A DNA stretch of 9,185 nucleotides from Vulcanimicrobiota bacterium (GTDB lineage: Bacteria > Vulcanimicrobiota > Vulcanimicrobiia > Vulcanimicrobiales > Vulcanimicrobiaceae). The stretch lies in NCBI GenBank assembly GCA_003167055.1, contig PMUE01000037.1, positions 1 through 9,185 of the forward strand, in the 5' to 3' direction. Below the pieces are notes generated by a model. The model worked only from the letters and a program-made list of their open reading frames with translations, was not told where the DNA came from and made no database searches. A program made the position numbers and the translations under genes. Shown piece by piece: positions 1 to 6,376 of the stretch; positions within the stretch are counted from its first letter, which is position 1; each line of letters starts with the position of its first letter.

Positions 1-143
1 TACTCCAAAGTTGGCGCACGAGTAACCCCGCGCTTTTACGCAGCGGTTATGCCGCGTTGCATCAGCTCGTTATGGCCGGATGGTACGGCAATGACGCGGC
101 GTGGTCGCGCATCGGCTATCCGCGACCACCGCGAATCGCATGA
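1..143 (+). CDS. 3' end of a small oxidoreductase partner subunit (gluconate 2-dehydrogenase subunit 3-like)
   Basis: Reading in frame from base 3 gives 46 residues ending in TGA at 141-143; the 5' part lies outside the window. The tail contains AGWYGNDAAW followed by IGYPRPP. This matches the 'WYG(N/D)..W..(I/L)GYPGPP' ending that I know from the small, usually Tat-exported subunits encoded just before GMC-family dehydrogenases (gluconate 2-dehydrogenase subunit 3 / FAD-dehydrogenase gamma-like). Such subunits are thought to carry the export signal for the catalytic subunit. The stop overlaps the next gene's ATG as ATGA at 140-143, which supports both this reading frame and translational coupling. 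The identification rests on a short motif and gene position, so the subunit assignment is tentative; that this frame is coding is more secure. Confidence 0.72.
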   Translation, partial: LQSWRTSNPALLRSGYAALHQLVMAGWYGNDAAWSRIGYPRPPRIA

Positions 144-1741
144 TCGCCGACCCGATCGCACAGGGACTCGCGCGTGGTTGGAAAGCCTACGACGCTTCGA
201 CCTTCGATCGCGATCGCGCGTTTGACGCGGACGTCGTCATTGTCGGGACAGGAGCCGGCGGTGGCACCGCGGCGGAGATTCTCACGAACGCAGGACTCAA
301 TGTCGTAATGATCGAGGAAGGCCCGCTGCGTTCATCGCGCGACTTTCACATGCTCGAGCGCGAAGCCTATCCCGAGCTCTATCAAGACTCCGCCGGCCGG
401 CGCACCAAAGACAAAGGCATCGTCATCTTGCAAGGTCGCGCCGTCGGCGGCTCGACCACGGTGAACTGGACGAGCAGTTTTCGCACACCGCCTGAGACGC
501 TGGACTACTGGCGCGAACATTTCGAGCTGTCGGACTATTCCGAAGGGGCGCTCGCGCCGTGGTTCGAGCACATGGAGCGCCGCTTATCGGTGCATCCGTG
601 GGACGAACCACCCAATGAAAATAACGCCTTGCTAGCGCGTGGCGCGCAAAAACTCGGAATTCCTACGGCCGTCATCCCACGCAACGTCAAGGGATGTTAC
701 AACCTCGGGTACTGCGGCATGGGCTGTCCGACCAACGCCAAGCAATCGATGCTCGTCACGACGATTCCGGCGGCGCTCGATCGTGGTGCGACGCTGATTA
801 GCCGTGCACGCGCGCAGCGCTTTCACTTTTCAGGCGAACGCGTCACCATGCTGGAGTGCGCCGCGCTCGATTCAAGCGGCTTGCAGCCGGGCCCGCGTGC
901 GATCACCGTGCGCGCAAAAACGTTCATCAGTGCCGGCGGCGCGATCAATGGCCCCGCGCTCTTGCTGCGAAGCGGTGTACCGAATCCGTATGGCACGCTT
1001 GGGACGCGCACGTTTCTGCATCCGACCGTTATTTCGGCGGCGATCATGCCCGAGGTCGTCGCCGGATATTCAGGCGCGCCTCAATCGATCTACAGCGATC
1101 ATTTCTTACACACACAGCCGCTCGATGGAGCGATCGGCTACAAGCTCGAGGTGCCGCCGCTGCATCCGGTTTTGTTTGCGACCACCACGCCCGGTTTCTC
1201 CGGGGCGCATGCAGCGCTGATGCATCAGATGCCCTACGCGCAGGTGATTATCGCGCTGATGCGCGACGGATTCCACTCGCAGAGTACCGGCGGCACCGTC
1301 GGATTGCGCAGCGACGGTACGCCGTTGTTGGATTATCCGATCTCGCCGTACGTCTGGGAGGGAGCGCGACGGGCGCTCAAGAGCATGGCGCAGATCCAGT
1401 TCGCTGCCGGGGCGCGCTCAGTGCTGCCGGTCCACGAGTTGGGTGCATCGACCAACTCGTACGAGGAAGCGGCACGCCTGATCGACACACTGCCGATGGA
1501 GATTCTTCGCGCGATCGTCGTGAGCGCACACGTGATGGGTGGTTGCGGCATGGGCGCCGACCCGCGCTCGTCAGTTACCGACGGTACCGGCCGTCACCAT
1601 CAGCTCGAGAATCTCTATGTTTTCGACGGCTCCGCCTTCCCGACGAGCCTTGGCGCGAACCCACAACTTTCGATTTACGGCATGGTCGCGCGCAACGCGA
1701 GCCGGCTTGCAGGTCAGATCGCCGCACCCGCCAAGCGCTAG
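140..1741 (+). CDS. GMC-family FAD-dependent oxidoreductase (alcohol/sugar dehydrogenase-like)
   Basis: A 533-residue flavoprotein predicted to oxidise an alcohol or sugar hydroxyl using FAD. Seen in the sequence: a dinucleotide-binding motif (VVIVGTGAGGG, residues 32-42) with the ribose-binding acidic residue at E60; a GMC signature (GRAVGGSTTVNW, 99-110); and a C-terminal GMC domain with the expected catalytic His464 (AHVMGGCGMG) and Asn507 (GANPQ). Cys186, Cys192 and Cys196 form a cluster (C-x5-C-x3-C, followed by AKQS) as in long-chain alcohol oxidase-like and FAD-glucose-dehydrogenase-like GMC proteins; in the latter, cysteines here hold an iron-sulfur cluster. I start at ATG 140, which overlaps the upstream stop (ATGA), rather than at GTG 101, which would overlap the upstream gene by 43 bp. 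There is no signal peptide, so export would depend on the small partner subunit. Substrate cannot be assigned. Confidence 0.93.
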   Translation: MIADPIAQGLARGWKAYDASTFDRDRAFDADVVIVGTGAGGGTAAEILTNAGLNVVMIEEGPLRSSRDFHMLEREAYPELYQDSAGRRTKDKGIVILQGRAVGGSTTVNWTSSFRTPPETLDYWREHFELSDYSEGALAPWFEHMERRLSVHPWDEPPNENNALLARGAQKLGIPTAVIPRNVKGCYNLGYCGMGCPTNAKQSMLVTTIPAALDRGATLISRARAQRFHFSGERVTMLECAALDSSGLQPGPRAITVRAKTFISAGGAINGPALLLRSGVPNPYGTLGTRTFLHPTVISAAIMPEVVAGYSGAPQSIYSDHFLHTQPLDGAIGYKLEVPPLHPVLFATTTPGFSGAHAALMHQMPYAQVIIALMRDGFHSQSTGGTVGLRSDGTPLLDYPISPYVWEGARRALKSMAQIQFAAGARSVLPVHELGASTNSYEEAARLIDTLPMEILRAIVVSAHVMGGCGMGADPRSSVTDGTGRHHQLENLYVFDGSAFPTSLGANPQLSIYGMVARNASRLAGQIAAPAKR

Positions 1742-1747
1742 CGGACT

Positions 1748-1933
1748 ATGGAACAAACCGTGATTCACATGGCCGAAGCTGCGGCCTGGGTGTTTGTCGT
1801 CATCTTCGTCTTCGCGATCATCGGCGTCTGGGCAACGATTCGCTGGATCATCAACATGGTGACCGCGGGGGAGCGCGCCGTCGGATCGAGCGTACACGGC
1901 GTCGAAAACAAATTCACCCACCACGACAACTAA
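1748..1933 (+). CDS. Small single-span membrane protein, unknown function
   Basis: A 61-residue protein beginning six bases after the GMC stop codon, so probably translated by coupling; no clear Shine-Dalgarno is visible. Residues 10-37 form one long hydrophobic segment (AAAWVFVVIFVFAIIGVW and onward), followed by a polar tail of about 24 residues ending HHDN. Codons end mostly in G or C like the neighbours, which supports real coding over the antisense frame. I do not recognise a family. Its place directly after a two-subunit dehydrogenase suggests a membrane anchor or accessory subunit, but that is inference from position only. Its TAA overlaps the TAG of the convergent acetyltransferase gene (shared CTAA, 1930-1933). 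Confidence 0.65.
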   Translation: MEQTVIHMAEAAAWVFVVIFVFAIIGVWATIRWIINMVTAGERAVGSSVHGVENKFTHHDN

Positions 1934-2754
1934 AACAAAATCGTTTGGAACTCTGAGACGGTTCGAAAGCCGACGCGCTCGTAAAGCGCGATGCCTTTAT
2001 CGTTGAAGTCGTTCACGTAAAGCGAAAGCGTCGGCGTCAGGTCGAAGAGCTTGTCGCAGATGGCGGCGAGCGCCGCGGTCGCAAGTCCTTTACCGCGTAA
2101 TTCCGGCGGCGTCCAAATCCCTTGCATTTGCGCGGTCAGCGGACTCCATGGGCCAATGTTGCAGAAGAAGCACAGGCGCCCCAGTGATTCACCGACCCAC
2201 CACAAGCCGCGATCGATCATCGTGCGCACGTTTGAGGTGAACTCTGGCGAGGATCGCATCGGATCGTATTCGAGCTCGGCGGTGATCATCGCCGCTGAGT
2301 TGTCGGCGACCGCGGGCCATTCGTCGATGCGCGCTCTGCGCACGACGACGGTGCGATCGACGGGGCGAAGCAGCGGGCGATCGATCATCATGACGAATTG
2401 ACGGTCGCGTACGAGGCGCGGGCGTTCATGTTTACCGCGCACGAGCGCCCAGTACGCCACGGTCTCGGTTCGCGGGCCGACGATCATCTTTTCGCCGCGA
2501 TGGCTCGCTCCGACGCGCGCAAATGCTTCGATCGCCGCCGGCGTGTCGGCAGCGATTGCGACCTGGCGCGAGAAAAAGGCAACGCCCCGGACGCGGTTCT
2601 CGTCGTCAATGGCGAGATGGAGCGCGTTCTGCGTTGCCGGCGAGCGGTCGAAGAGAATCAAATAGGTCAAGAAAACATTCGCATACGGGGCGCGCGCAAG
2701 ATAGGCGATGGCATCTTGCTCGCGCGCGCTCGTCATGCGCTCGATGCGCACCAT
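1930..2754 (-). CDS. GNAT-family N-acetyltransferase with N-terminal DUF4081-like domain
   Basis: A 274-residue predicted acetyl-CoA-dependent acyltransferase. The N-terminal half (about 1-130) resembles the DUF4081-type domain seen before GNAT domains in actinobacterial-like proteins (YLARAPYANVFLTYLI, 18-33). The C-terminal half (about 136-274) is a GNAT domain with the acetyl-CoA loop at 220-225 (RGKGLA, an R-x-x-G-x-A form) after strand QGIWTPPELR, and the usual late motif LYVNDFNDKGIALYERVGF at 245-263. The substrate could be a small molecule or a protein amine; the sequence does not decide. I choose ATG 2754, because the upstream gene's stop overlaps it as TGATG, which implies reinitiation; a TTG one codon earlier is less likely. 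It ends with a 4-bp convergent overlap with the small membrane protein gene. Confidence 0.9.
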   Translation of the reverse strand: MVRIERMTSAREQDAIAYLARAPYANVFLTYLILFDRSPATQNALHLAIDDENRVRGVAFFSRQVAIAADTPAAIEAFARVGASHRGEKMIVGPRTETVAYWALVRGKHERPRLVRDRQFVMMIDRPLLRPVDRTVVVRRARIDEWPAVADNSAAMITAELEYDPMRSSPEFTSNVRTMIDRGLWWVGESLGRLCFFCNIGPWSPLTAQMQGIWTPPELRGKGLATAALAAICDKLFDLTPTLSLYVNDFNDKGIALYERVGFRTVSEFQTILF

Positions 2755-3275
2755 CAATCGAGCTGTTCGAGTACCAGCGGCTTGCTCGTGGGAGCCTTGC
2801 TTCCGCCGTCCGGTTCAAGCGTGATCTCGACCGCGGCAACGTCCTTGGCATCGACCGGAAGCGTCACGACGGCGACGCCGTGCGAGTCGGGCACGAAGGT
2901 CAGTGCCGGCTGCAATGCAGTGCCGGTTTTTGGCATTGTCCAGGCTTCGTAAACGCGGCCGCGTGGTGGTTGTGCGAGATCGTGCATCGTGATGTAGAGA
3001 TGATTGCGGACGCGCACCACCTGACCTCCGGTGATCTCGAAGCGTTGGGCGTCGTCATCCATCAGATCGGCCAGCGTGCCGCGCTCGCCGGCAAGGTCGC
3101 GTACTAAGCCGGTGGTCCGCGTGTGCGCAAGGGTGAGTTGCGATTGAGCGGTCTTGAGCTGCTCGATCAACGACAGATTGATCAGTGAGAGCGTGACCGC
3201 GACGGCGAAGCATACTGCGGCAACCAGGTACGCCGGCCACACGATCGGCCGTCGGCCGCGCGTCTGTGGATCCAC
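2754..3275 (-). CDS. Membrane-anchored RskA C-terminal-domain protein (anti-sigma-K-like, lacking a sigma-binding domain)
   Basis: About 173 residues from the proposed GTG start. Order: a very short basic N-terminus (1-10), one transmembrane helix (about 11-34), a probable coiled-coil stretch (about 34-65), then an extracytoplasmic domain (about 75-173) with typical RskA C-terminal features: VYEAWTMPKTG, VPDSHGVAVVTLP and ITLEPDGGSKAPTSKPLVL. RskA-family proteins normally carry an N-terminal cytoplasmic zinc-binding anti-sigma domain; none fits here, and no sigma factor gene is in the window. The start is uncertain. The open frame continues to 3617, but that part is antisense to the sirtuin and reads like noise. 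GTG 3275 has a purine-rich AAAGAG a few bases upstream and leaves 33 bp to the divergent sirtuin. The gene is coupled to the downstream acetyltransferase (TGATG). Confidence 0.82.
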   Translation of the reverse strand: MDPQTRGRRPIVWPAYLVAAVCFAVAVTLSLINLSLIEQLKTAQSQLTLAHTRTTGLVRDLAGERGTLADLMDDDAQRFEITGGQVVRVRNHLYITMHDLAQPPRGRVYEAWTMPKTGTALQPALTFVPDSHGVAVVTLPVDAKDVAAVEITLEPDGGSKAPTSKPLVLEQLD

Positions 3276-3285
3276 GGAGGACTCT

Positions 3286-3299
3286 TTCGCCTTGGCGAA
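3286..3299. promoter_or_regulatory. Perfect 6-bp inverted repeat between divergent start codons
   Basis: TTCGCC-TT-GGCGAA is a perfect palindrome with a 2-bp spacer. It lies in the 33-bp gap between the sirtuin ATG (3309) and the proposed start of the RskA-like gene (3275). A relaxed third half-site (TTCGCGCC, 3301-3308) directly follows, abutting the sirtuin start. It could be an operator acting on both transcripts or a small hairpin near the ribosome-binding sites. The GC-rich background makes short palindromes fairly common, so function is unproven. Confidence 0.35.
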
Positions 3300-3308
3300 G
3301 TTCGCGCC

Positions 3309-4016
3309 ATGCAGGAATTGGTCGAGCGTCTGCGCGCCGCGCGCTCGGTGCTGGTACTGACAGGCTCGGGAATCTCTGCCGAAAGCGGATTGCCGACATT
3401 TCGCGGCGTCAACGGCCTGTGGCGCACGCATCGCGTCGAAGAGCTCGCGTCGCCGCAAGGCTTCGCGCGCGATCCGCAGTTGGTGTGGACGTGGTATAAC
3501 GAGCGCAACGCCGTGCACCGCCGCGCGCAGCCGAATCCGGGCCATTACGCGCTCGCATCGCTCGAAGAACGTTATCGCGATTTCACGCTGGCAACGCAGA
3601 ACGTTGACTCGCTGCATCTACGCGCGGGTTCTCGCAACGTGCTCGAACTTCATGGCGCGTTGCGCACCGCGCGCTGCACCGGATGCGACGAGCGTATACC
3701 GATCGATTCATCCGGGCTTGCGCTCGACCGCATCGAGCATACGTGCGGTGGCCGCATTCGTCCTGACATCGTTTGGTTCGGGGAATCCTTGCCGCGCAAT
3801 GCGTGGGAATCAGCGTGCGCCGCCGCCGACCGAGCGGAAGTGATCGTGGTCGTGGGCACGAGCGCGGTCGTCTACCCGGCGGCCGCGCTCGCGACGCGGG
3901 GCAGAGCGTTCGTGGCCGAGGTTAACCCCGAAGAAACGGCGATCAGCGACCGGGTCGACTGCGTTGTGCGGGGGACGTCTGCCCAGACTTTGCCGGAATT
4001 GATCGACCGGCTCTGA
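3309..4016 (+). CDS. cobB: Sir2-family NAD-dependent protein deacylase (class III sirtuin)
   Basis: A 235-residue single-domain sirtuin that removes acyl groups from lysine using NAD, in the cytoplasm. Visible motifs: GSGISAESGLPTFRG (19-33) for NAD binding; TQNVDSLH (96-103) with Asn98 and Asp100; catalytic His115 in ELHG; RPDIVWFGE (151-159); and GTS (about 182-184). Tyr63 and Arg66 (WYNER) match the Tyr-x-x-Arg pair that SIRT5 and E. coli CobB use to bind succinyl or malonyl lysine, so desuccinylase-type activity is likely. The zinc site is unusual: Cys123 and Cys126 are normal, but the second pair shows only Cys146, with His144 two residues before it (HTCGG) instead of the usual second Cys. 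Length is normal for bacterial enzymes. It is divergent from the RskA-acetyltransferase genes and followed 30 bp later by the ferritin-like gene. Confidence 0.95.
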   Translation: MQELVERLRAARSVLVLTGSGISAESGLPTFRGVNGLWRTHRVEELASPQGFARDPQLVWTWYNERNAVHRRAQPNPGHYALASLEERYRDFTLATQNVDSLHLRAGSRNVLELHGALRTARCTGCDERIPIDSSGLALDRIEHTCGGRIRPDIVWFGESLPRNAWESACAAADRAEVIVVVGTSAVVYPAAALATRGRAFVAEVNPEETAISDRVDCVVRGTSAQTLPELIDRL

Positions 4017-4035
4017 AAAAATCGGGCCCTGGCCG

Positions 4036-4048
4036 ATACCTCGGGTAT
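4036..4048 (+). other. Small hairpin overlapping the ferritin-like gene start
   Basis: ATACC-TCG-GGTAT can fold as a 5-bp stem with a 3-base loop, and the right arm includes the first two bases of the ATG at 4047. No Shine-Dalgarno is evident in the 30-bp gap, so the hairpin could lower initiation unless translation is coupled. It is short and may be chance. Confidence 0.2.
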
Positions 4049-4574
4049 GAGTATTTCACGTACCCGGTTTCTCGTTGCCTCGAGCCTCGGCGCCGGCGCC
4101 GTCGTTTTGCTGAACCAGCTGGTTGCTCGTGCCGAAAGCGCCGACCCCGGCGATCTCGACACGCTCAACGCCGCCATCGAACTCGAGCGCGCCGGAATCA
4201 AAGCGTACGACGATGCCGCTTCGACCTTGCTGCTCTCGCCCAAGGTGTTGTCCGTGGCGCTGCTCTTTAAGCGAGACCATCAGGTCCATCTCGCCGCCCT
4301 GTCTGCTGCCGTGCAAAGCGGCGGTGGAACCGTCACCGACAAGACGTATCATATCGACTACCCGAAGCTTGCCACCGAAGGCGACGTGCTTGCGTTCGCG
4401 CAGGTCGTCGAGGAGAAGGCAGCGAGCACGTATCTTTCCGTCATCCCGGAATTCAAAGATCGCGAGCTTGCACAAGTCGCGGCGTCAATTATGGGAATCG
4501 AAACCATTCACGTGGGAATTCTTGCTCAAGCCCTCAACGCGTTTCCGCCTTACCCTAGCGGATTCGTAAAATAG
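4047..4574 (+). CDS. Exported ferritin-like (four-helix, putative di-metal) protein
   Basis: A 175-residue protein with an N-terminal export signal (residues 1-29: SRTRFL, hydrophobic core ASSLGAGAVVLL, then ARA) followed by a mostly helical domain like the bacterial ferritin-like domains (Ferritin_2 / DUF4439 type). Candidate metal ligands are spaced as four helices: Glu45/Glu47 (AIELERAG), His78 and His81 (DHQVH), Glu122/Glu123 (VVEEKAASTY), and Glu152 with His155 (IETIH). Members with such ligands may bind iron or act in stress responses, but the reaction of this subgroup is not established. The signal has R-T-R rather than twin arginine. It sits between the sirtuin (30 bp) and the HD-GYP gene (4 bp), so co-transcription is likely. 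Confidence 0.85.
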   Translation: MSISRTRFLVASSLGAGAVVLLNQLVARAESADPGDLDTLNAAIELERAGIKAYDDAASTLLLSPKVLSVALLFKRDHQVHLAALSAAVQSGGGTVTDKTYHIDYPKLATEGDVLAFAQVVEEKAASTYLSVIPEFKDRELAQVAASIMGIETIHVGILAQALNAFPPYPSGFVK

Positions 4575-4578
4575 GCGA

Positions 4579-5826
4579 ATGCGCTTCGGGTTCGTCGCGC
4601 GCTTTGCCGCGGCGCTGCTGGTCTGTGCGATCGGCGTCGCCGCGGCGCTTTCATTTTTCTTTGCGCGTACGCACCTTGACTCGCTCAAGCGCGATTTAAT
4701 CACCACCGCGGTCGGTCAAGCCAGCGCGGCACTCCAGCCGCCGCTCGATCGCTACGCCTCGAGCGGCCGTCTATCTCCCGCTTCGCGGGCAGTCATCGAT
4801 GCGGCCATTCGCAACGTTCAAAACTTCAATCCACTGGTGCGCGGCGTGCGTTTGTACACGCCGGCGGGCCTTCCGCTCGATCCTCCGGCGGGCGAGCCGC
4901 AGCCCGCATATGTCGGCGCGGCAATCTCGCAAGAGAACATCGTGCAGACGCCGGTGCAAGCGGTTGAGGGCGAGTCGCTCGTCACCGCGTACATTCCGAT
5001 CGCCGGTTCTTCCGGACGTTATCTCGCGGTAGCAGCGGTCGAGATCTCGGTGAGTCAGATCACCGCGCAATCGGGACACGAAACCAGATTTGTCGTAATC
5101 TCGACGTTGATTGCCTGCGGTGTCATCTTTATTTCGTTGCTAACCCTCGCCGCAGCCGCGCAACGCGAACTCAATCGGCGTGGGCGCGCGGCCGAGACGA
5201 CCTTTTTGCAGACAATGCTCGGCATCGCCAACATCGTCGACCAGCGCGATCCGTACACCGCTGGGCATTCGCATCGAGTGGCTGACTATTCCGTCGCTAT
5301 CGCCAAGCACATGGGGCTTTCGCGTGTGCTCATCGAGCGCGTTCGCTGGAGCGCGCTTCTGCACGATCTCGGAAAGATCGGGATTCCCGATGCGGTGCTG
5401 CTAAAGACTGGACCCTTCGATCAGCTCGAACGCCAGATCATCAACCATCATCCCTCGATTGCCCGCGACATCCTGGGCGAAGTAGAAGCGATGGCCGAGA
5501 TCGTTCCGTGCGTGCTGCACCACCACGAGCGGTGGGACGGCGGCGGCTACCCGATGGGTCTGGCGGGCGAAGCGATACCGCTGCTCTCGCGGGTGATTGC
5601 GGTGGCCGACTCGTTCGATGCGATGACCACCGACCGGCCGTACCGCAGCGCGTTGGCGCTCGACGAAGCGCGCCGTCGCCTCAGCGATGGCGCCGGCACG
5701 CAATGGGACGAGCGATGCATCGCGGCGATGGTCGAGTTGATTGATACCGGCAGCGTTCGGCCGCCGAGCGAGCACGTGCGGCAATTCGGTTCGCGCCTTA
5801 GTGCGAAGTACGGATATCGAGCGTAA
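4579..5826 (+). CDS. Membrane HD-GYP-domain cyclic-di-GMP phosphodiesterase with extracytoplasmic sensor region
   Basis: A 415-residue inner-membrane signalling protein predicted to hydrolyse cyclic-di-GMP. A transmembrane helix (about 6-28) leads to an extracytoplasmic region (about 30-168) of unrecognised type, perhaps a single-Cache/PAS-like sensor (VRGVRLYTPAG, then VTAYIPIAGSSGRYLAVAAVEISV). A second helix (about 170-193) is followed by the cytoplasmic HD-GYP domain (about 205-400). Its motifs look intact: GHSHRV with His230, HDLGKIGIPD with His262/Asp263, NHHP with His290-291, HHHERWDGGGYP with His314-316 and GYP at 323-325, then RVIAVADSFDAMTTDRPYR with Asp344. Asp221 stands where many homologues have Glu ahead of DPYT. 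No receiver or GGDEF domain is present. It starts 4 bp after the ferritin-like gene with an AGG upstream, and its 3' end overlaps the convergent cupredoxin gene by 29 bp. Confidence 0.95.
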   Translation: MRFGFVARFAAALLVCAIGVAAALSFFFARTHLDSLKRDLITTAVGQASAALQPPLDRYASSGRLSPASRAVIDAAIRNVQNFNPLVRGVRLYTPAGLPLDPPAGEPQPAYVGAAISQENIVQTPVQAVEGESLVTAYIPIAGSSGRYLAVAAVEISVSQITAQSGHETRFVVISTLIACGVIFISLLTLAAAAQRELNRRGRAAETTFLQTMLGIANIVDQRDPYTAGHSHRVADYSVAIAKHMGLSRVLIERVRWSALLHDLGKIGIPDAVLLKTGPFDQLERQIINHHPSIARDILGEVEAMAEIVPCVLHHHERWDGGGYPMGLAGEAIPLLSRVIAVADSFDAMTTDRPYRSALALDEARRRLSDGAGTQWDERCIAAMVELIDTGSVRPPSEHVRQFGSRLSAKYGYRA

Positions 5827-6376
5827 GATCCGCGCTCTCGCTCGGAACGTCAACCGTCATCGTGCGTTCGCCATGCGCAAGATCCCACGCGTGTAATACG
5901 TACTTGCCCACCGGTACGCCGCTGAGCACGTAGGCGCCGTTTGAACTCTGGGTGTACGGACCGTCAGCCACGATGATCGTGGCATGCATCGACGCATGAA
6001 TGTGGCAGTGCACGTCGATGACCCCCGGATTCGGAAACGGCACAACCTTGCCCGGCCCGGTGTCGTAAAAGCCGATATCGAACGGATCCTGCGGCGAATT
6101 CGAGTAGACGCTGTGGAAGAACGGGTCTTGATTCGGAAAGCGTATGGTCGACCCGACCGGAACCACCGTAAGCGGCGGAATGAAGCTACGATCTTTGTTC
6201 GTAAGCGCATCCTCGATCGGTTTCGGAGCGTCTTTTGGCGCGCTCACCCATATGACATCGGCATCCGTCGCGCCATGAATGGTTGCGGCGTCCGCGTGTC
6301 CGGTCGCCGCCAGCACCATGCCGGCGAGCAAGATACTAGGGAGGAAGCTGTACGGGAGGGCCTTGATCGTCTTCAT
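5798..6376 (-). CDS. Secreted cupredoxin-domain protein with carboxypeptidase-regulatory-like C-terminus
   Basis: A 192-residue protein with a signal peptide (about 1-30: MKTIKALPYS, hydrophobic LAGMVLAATG, then HADA). Residues about 32-137 form a plastocyanin-like fold with probable type-1 copper ligands His88 (DPFFHSV), Cys124, His127 and Met130 (CHIHASM, the C-x2-H-x2-M spacing of the 'methylamine utilisation-like' cupredoxins). Residues about 146-188 (NGAYVLSGVPVGKYVLHAWD and onward) resemble a carboxypeptidase-regulatory / transthyretin-like beta sandwich, often found after this cupredoxin type. It probably binds copper and carries electrons outside the cytoplasm; partners are unknown. 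ATG 6376 is chosen because it gives a complete signal peptide; the longer open frame to 6730 reads through the upstream cyclase-like gene. It overlaps the end of that gene by 41 bp and converges on the HD-GYP gene. Confidence 0.88.
   Translation of the reverse strand: MKTIKALPYSFLPSILLAGMVLAATGHADAATIHGATDADVIWVSAPKDAPKPIEDALTNKDRSFIPPLTVVPVGSTIRFPNQDPFFHSVYSNSPQDPFDIGFYDTGPGKVVPFPNPGVIDVHCHIHASMHATIIVADGPYTQSSNGAYVLSGVPVGKYVLHAWDLAHGERTMTVDVPSESADLTLDIRTSH

Noticed and set aside
101..139. GTG start 13 codons upstream for the GMC oxidoreductase
   Set aside because: It would overlap the upstream subunit gene by 43 bp; the ATG at 140 forms a classic ATGA overlap and loses no conserved motif.
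200..220. Tandem GCGATCGC-like octamers
   Set aside because: GATCGC-type words recur throughout this GC-rich coding DNA and here encode ordinary residues; no array or regular spacing is seen.
1..230. Open frame 1 at the window start
   Set aside because: Frame 3 carries the recognisable WYGN...GYPRPP ending; frame 1 is Arg-rich and runs into the FAD-binding region of the GMC gene.
856..1956. 366-codon open frame on the plus strand across the GMC gene and the small membrane protein gene
   Set aside because: It is a shifted frame of two better-supported genes; its product is Arg-rich with no recognisable domain, as expected of a shadow frame in GC-rich DNA.
3276..3617. Upstream extension of the RskA-like gene to 3617
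   Set aside because: It lies antisense to the NAD-binding region of the sirtuin, is Arg/Ala-rich and shows no anti-sigma zinc motif.
4021..4037. Possible terminator after the sirtuin gene
   Set aside because: The stem is about five pairs (ATCGG/CCGAT) and no T-run follows; the close spacing to the next gene argues for readthrough.
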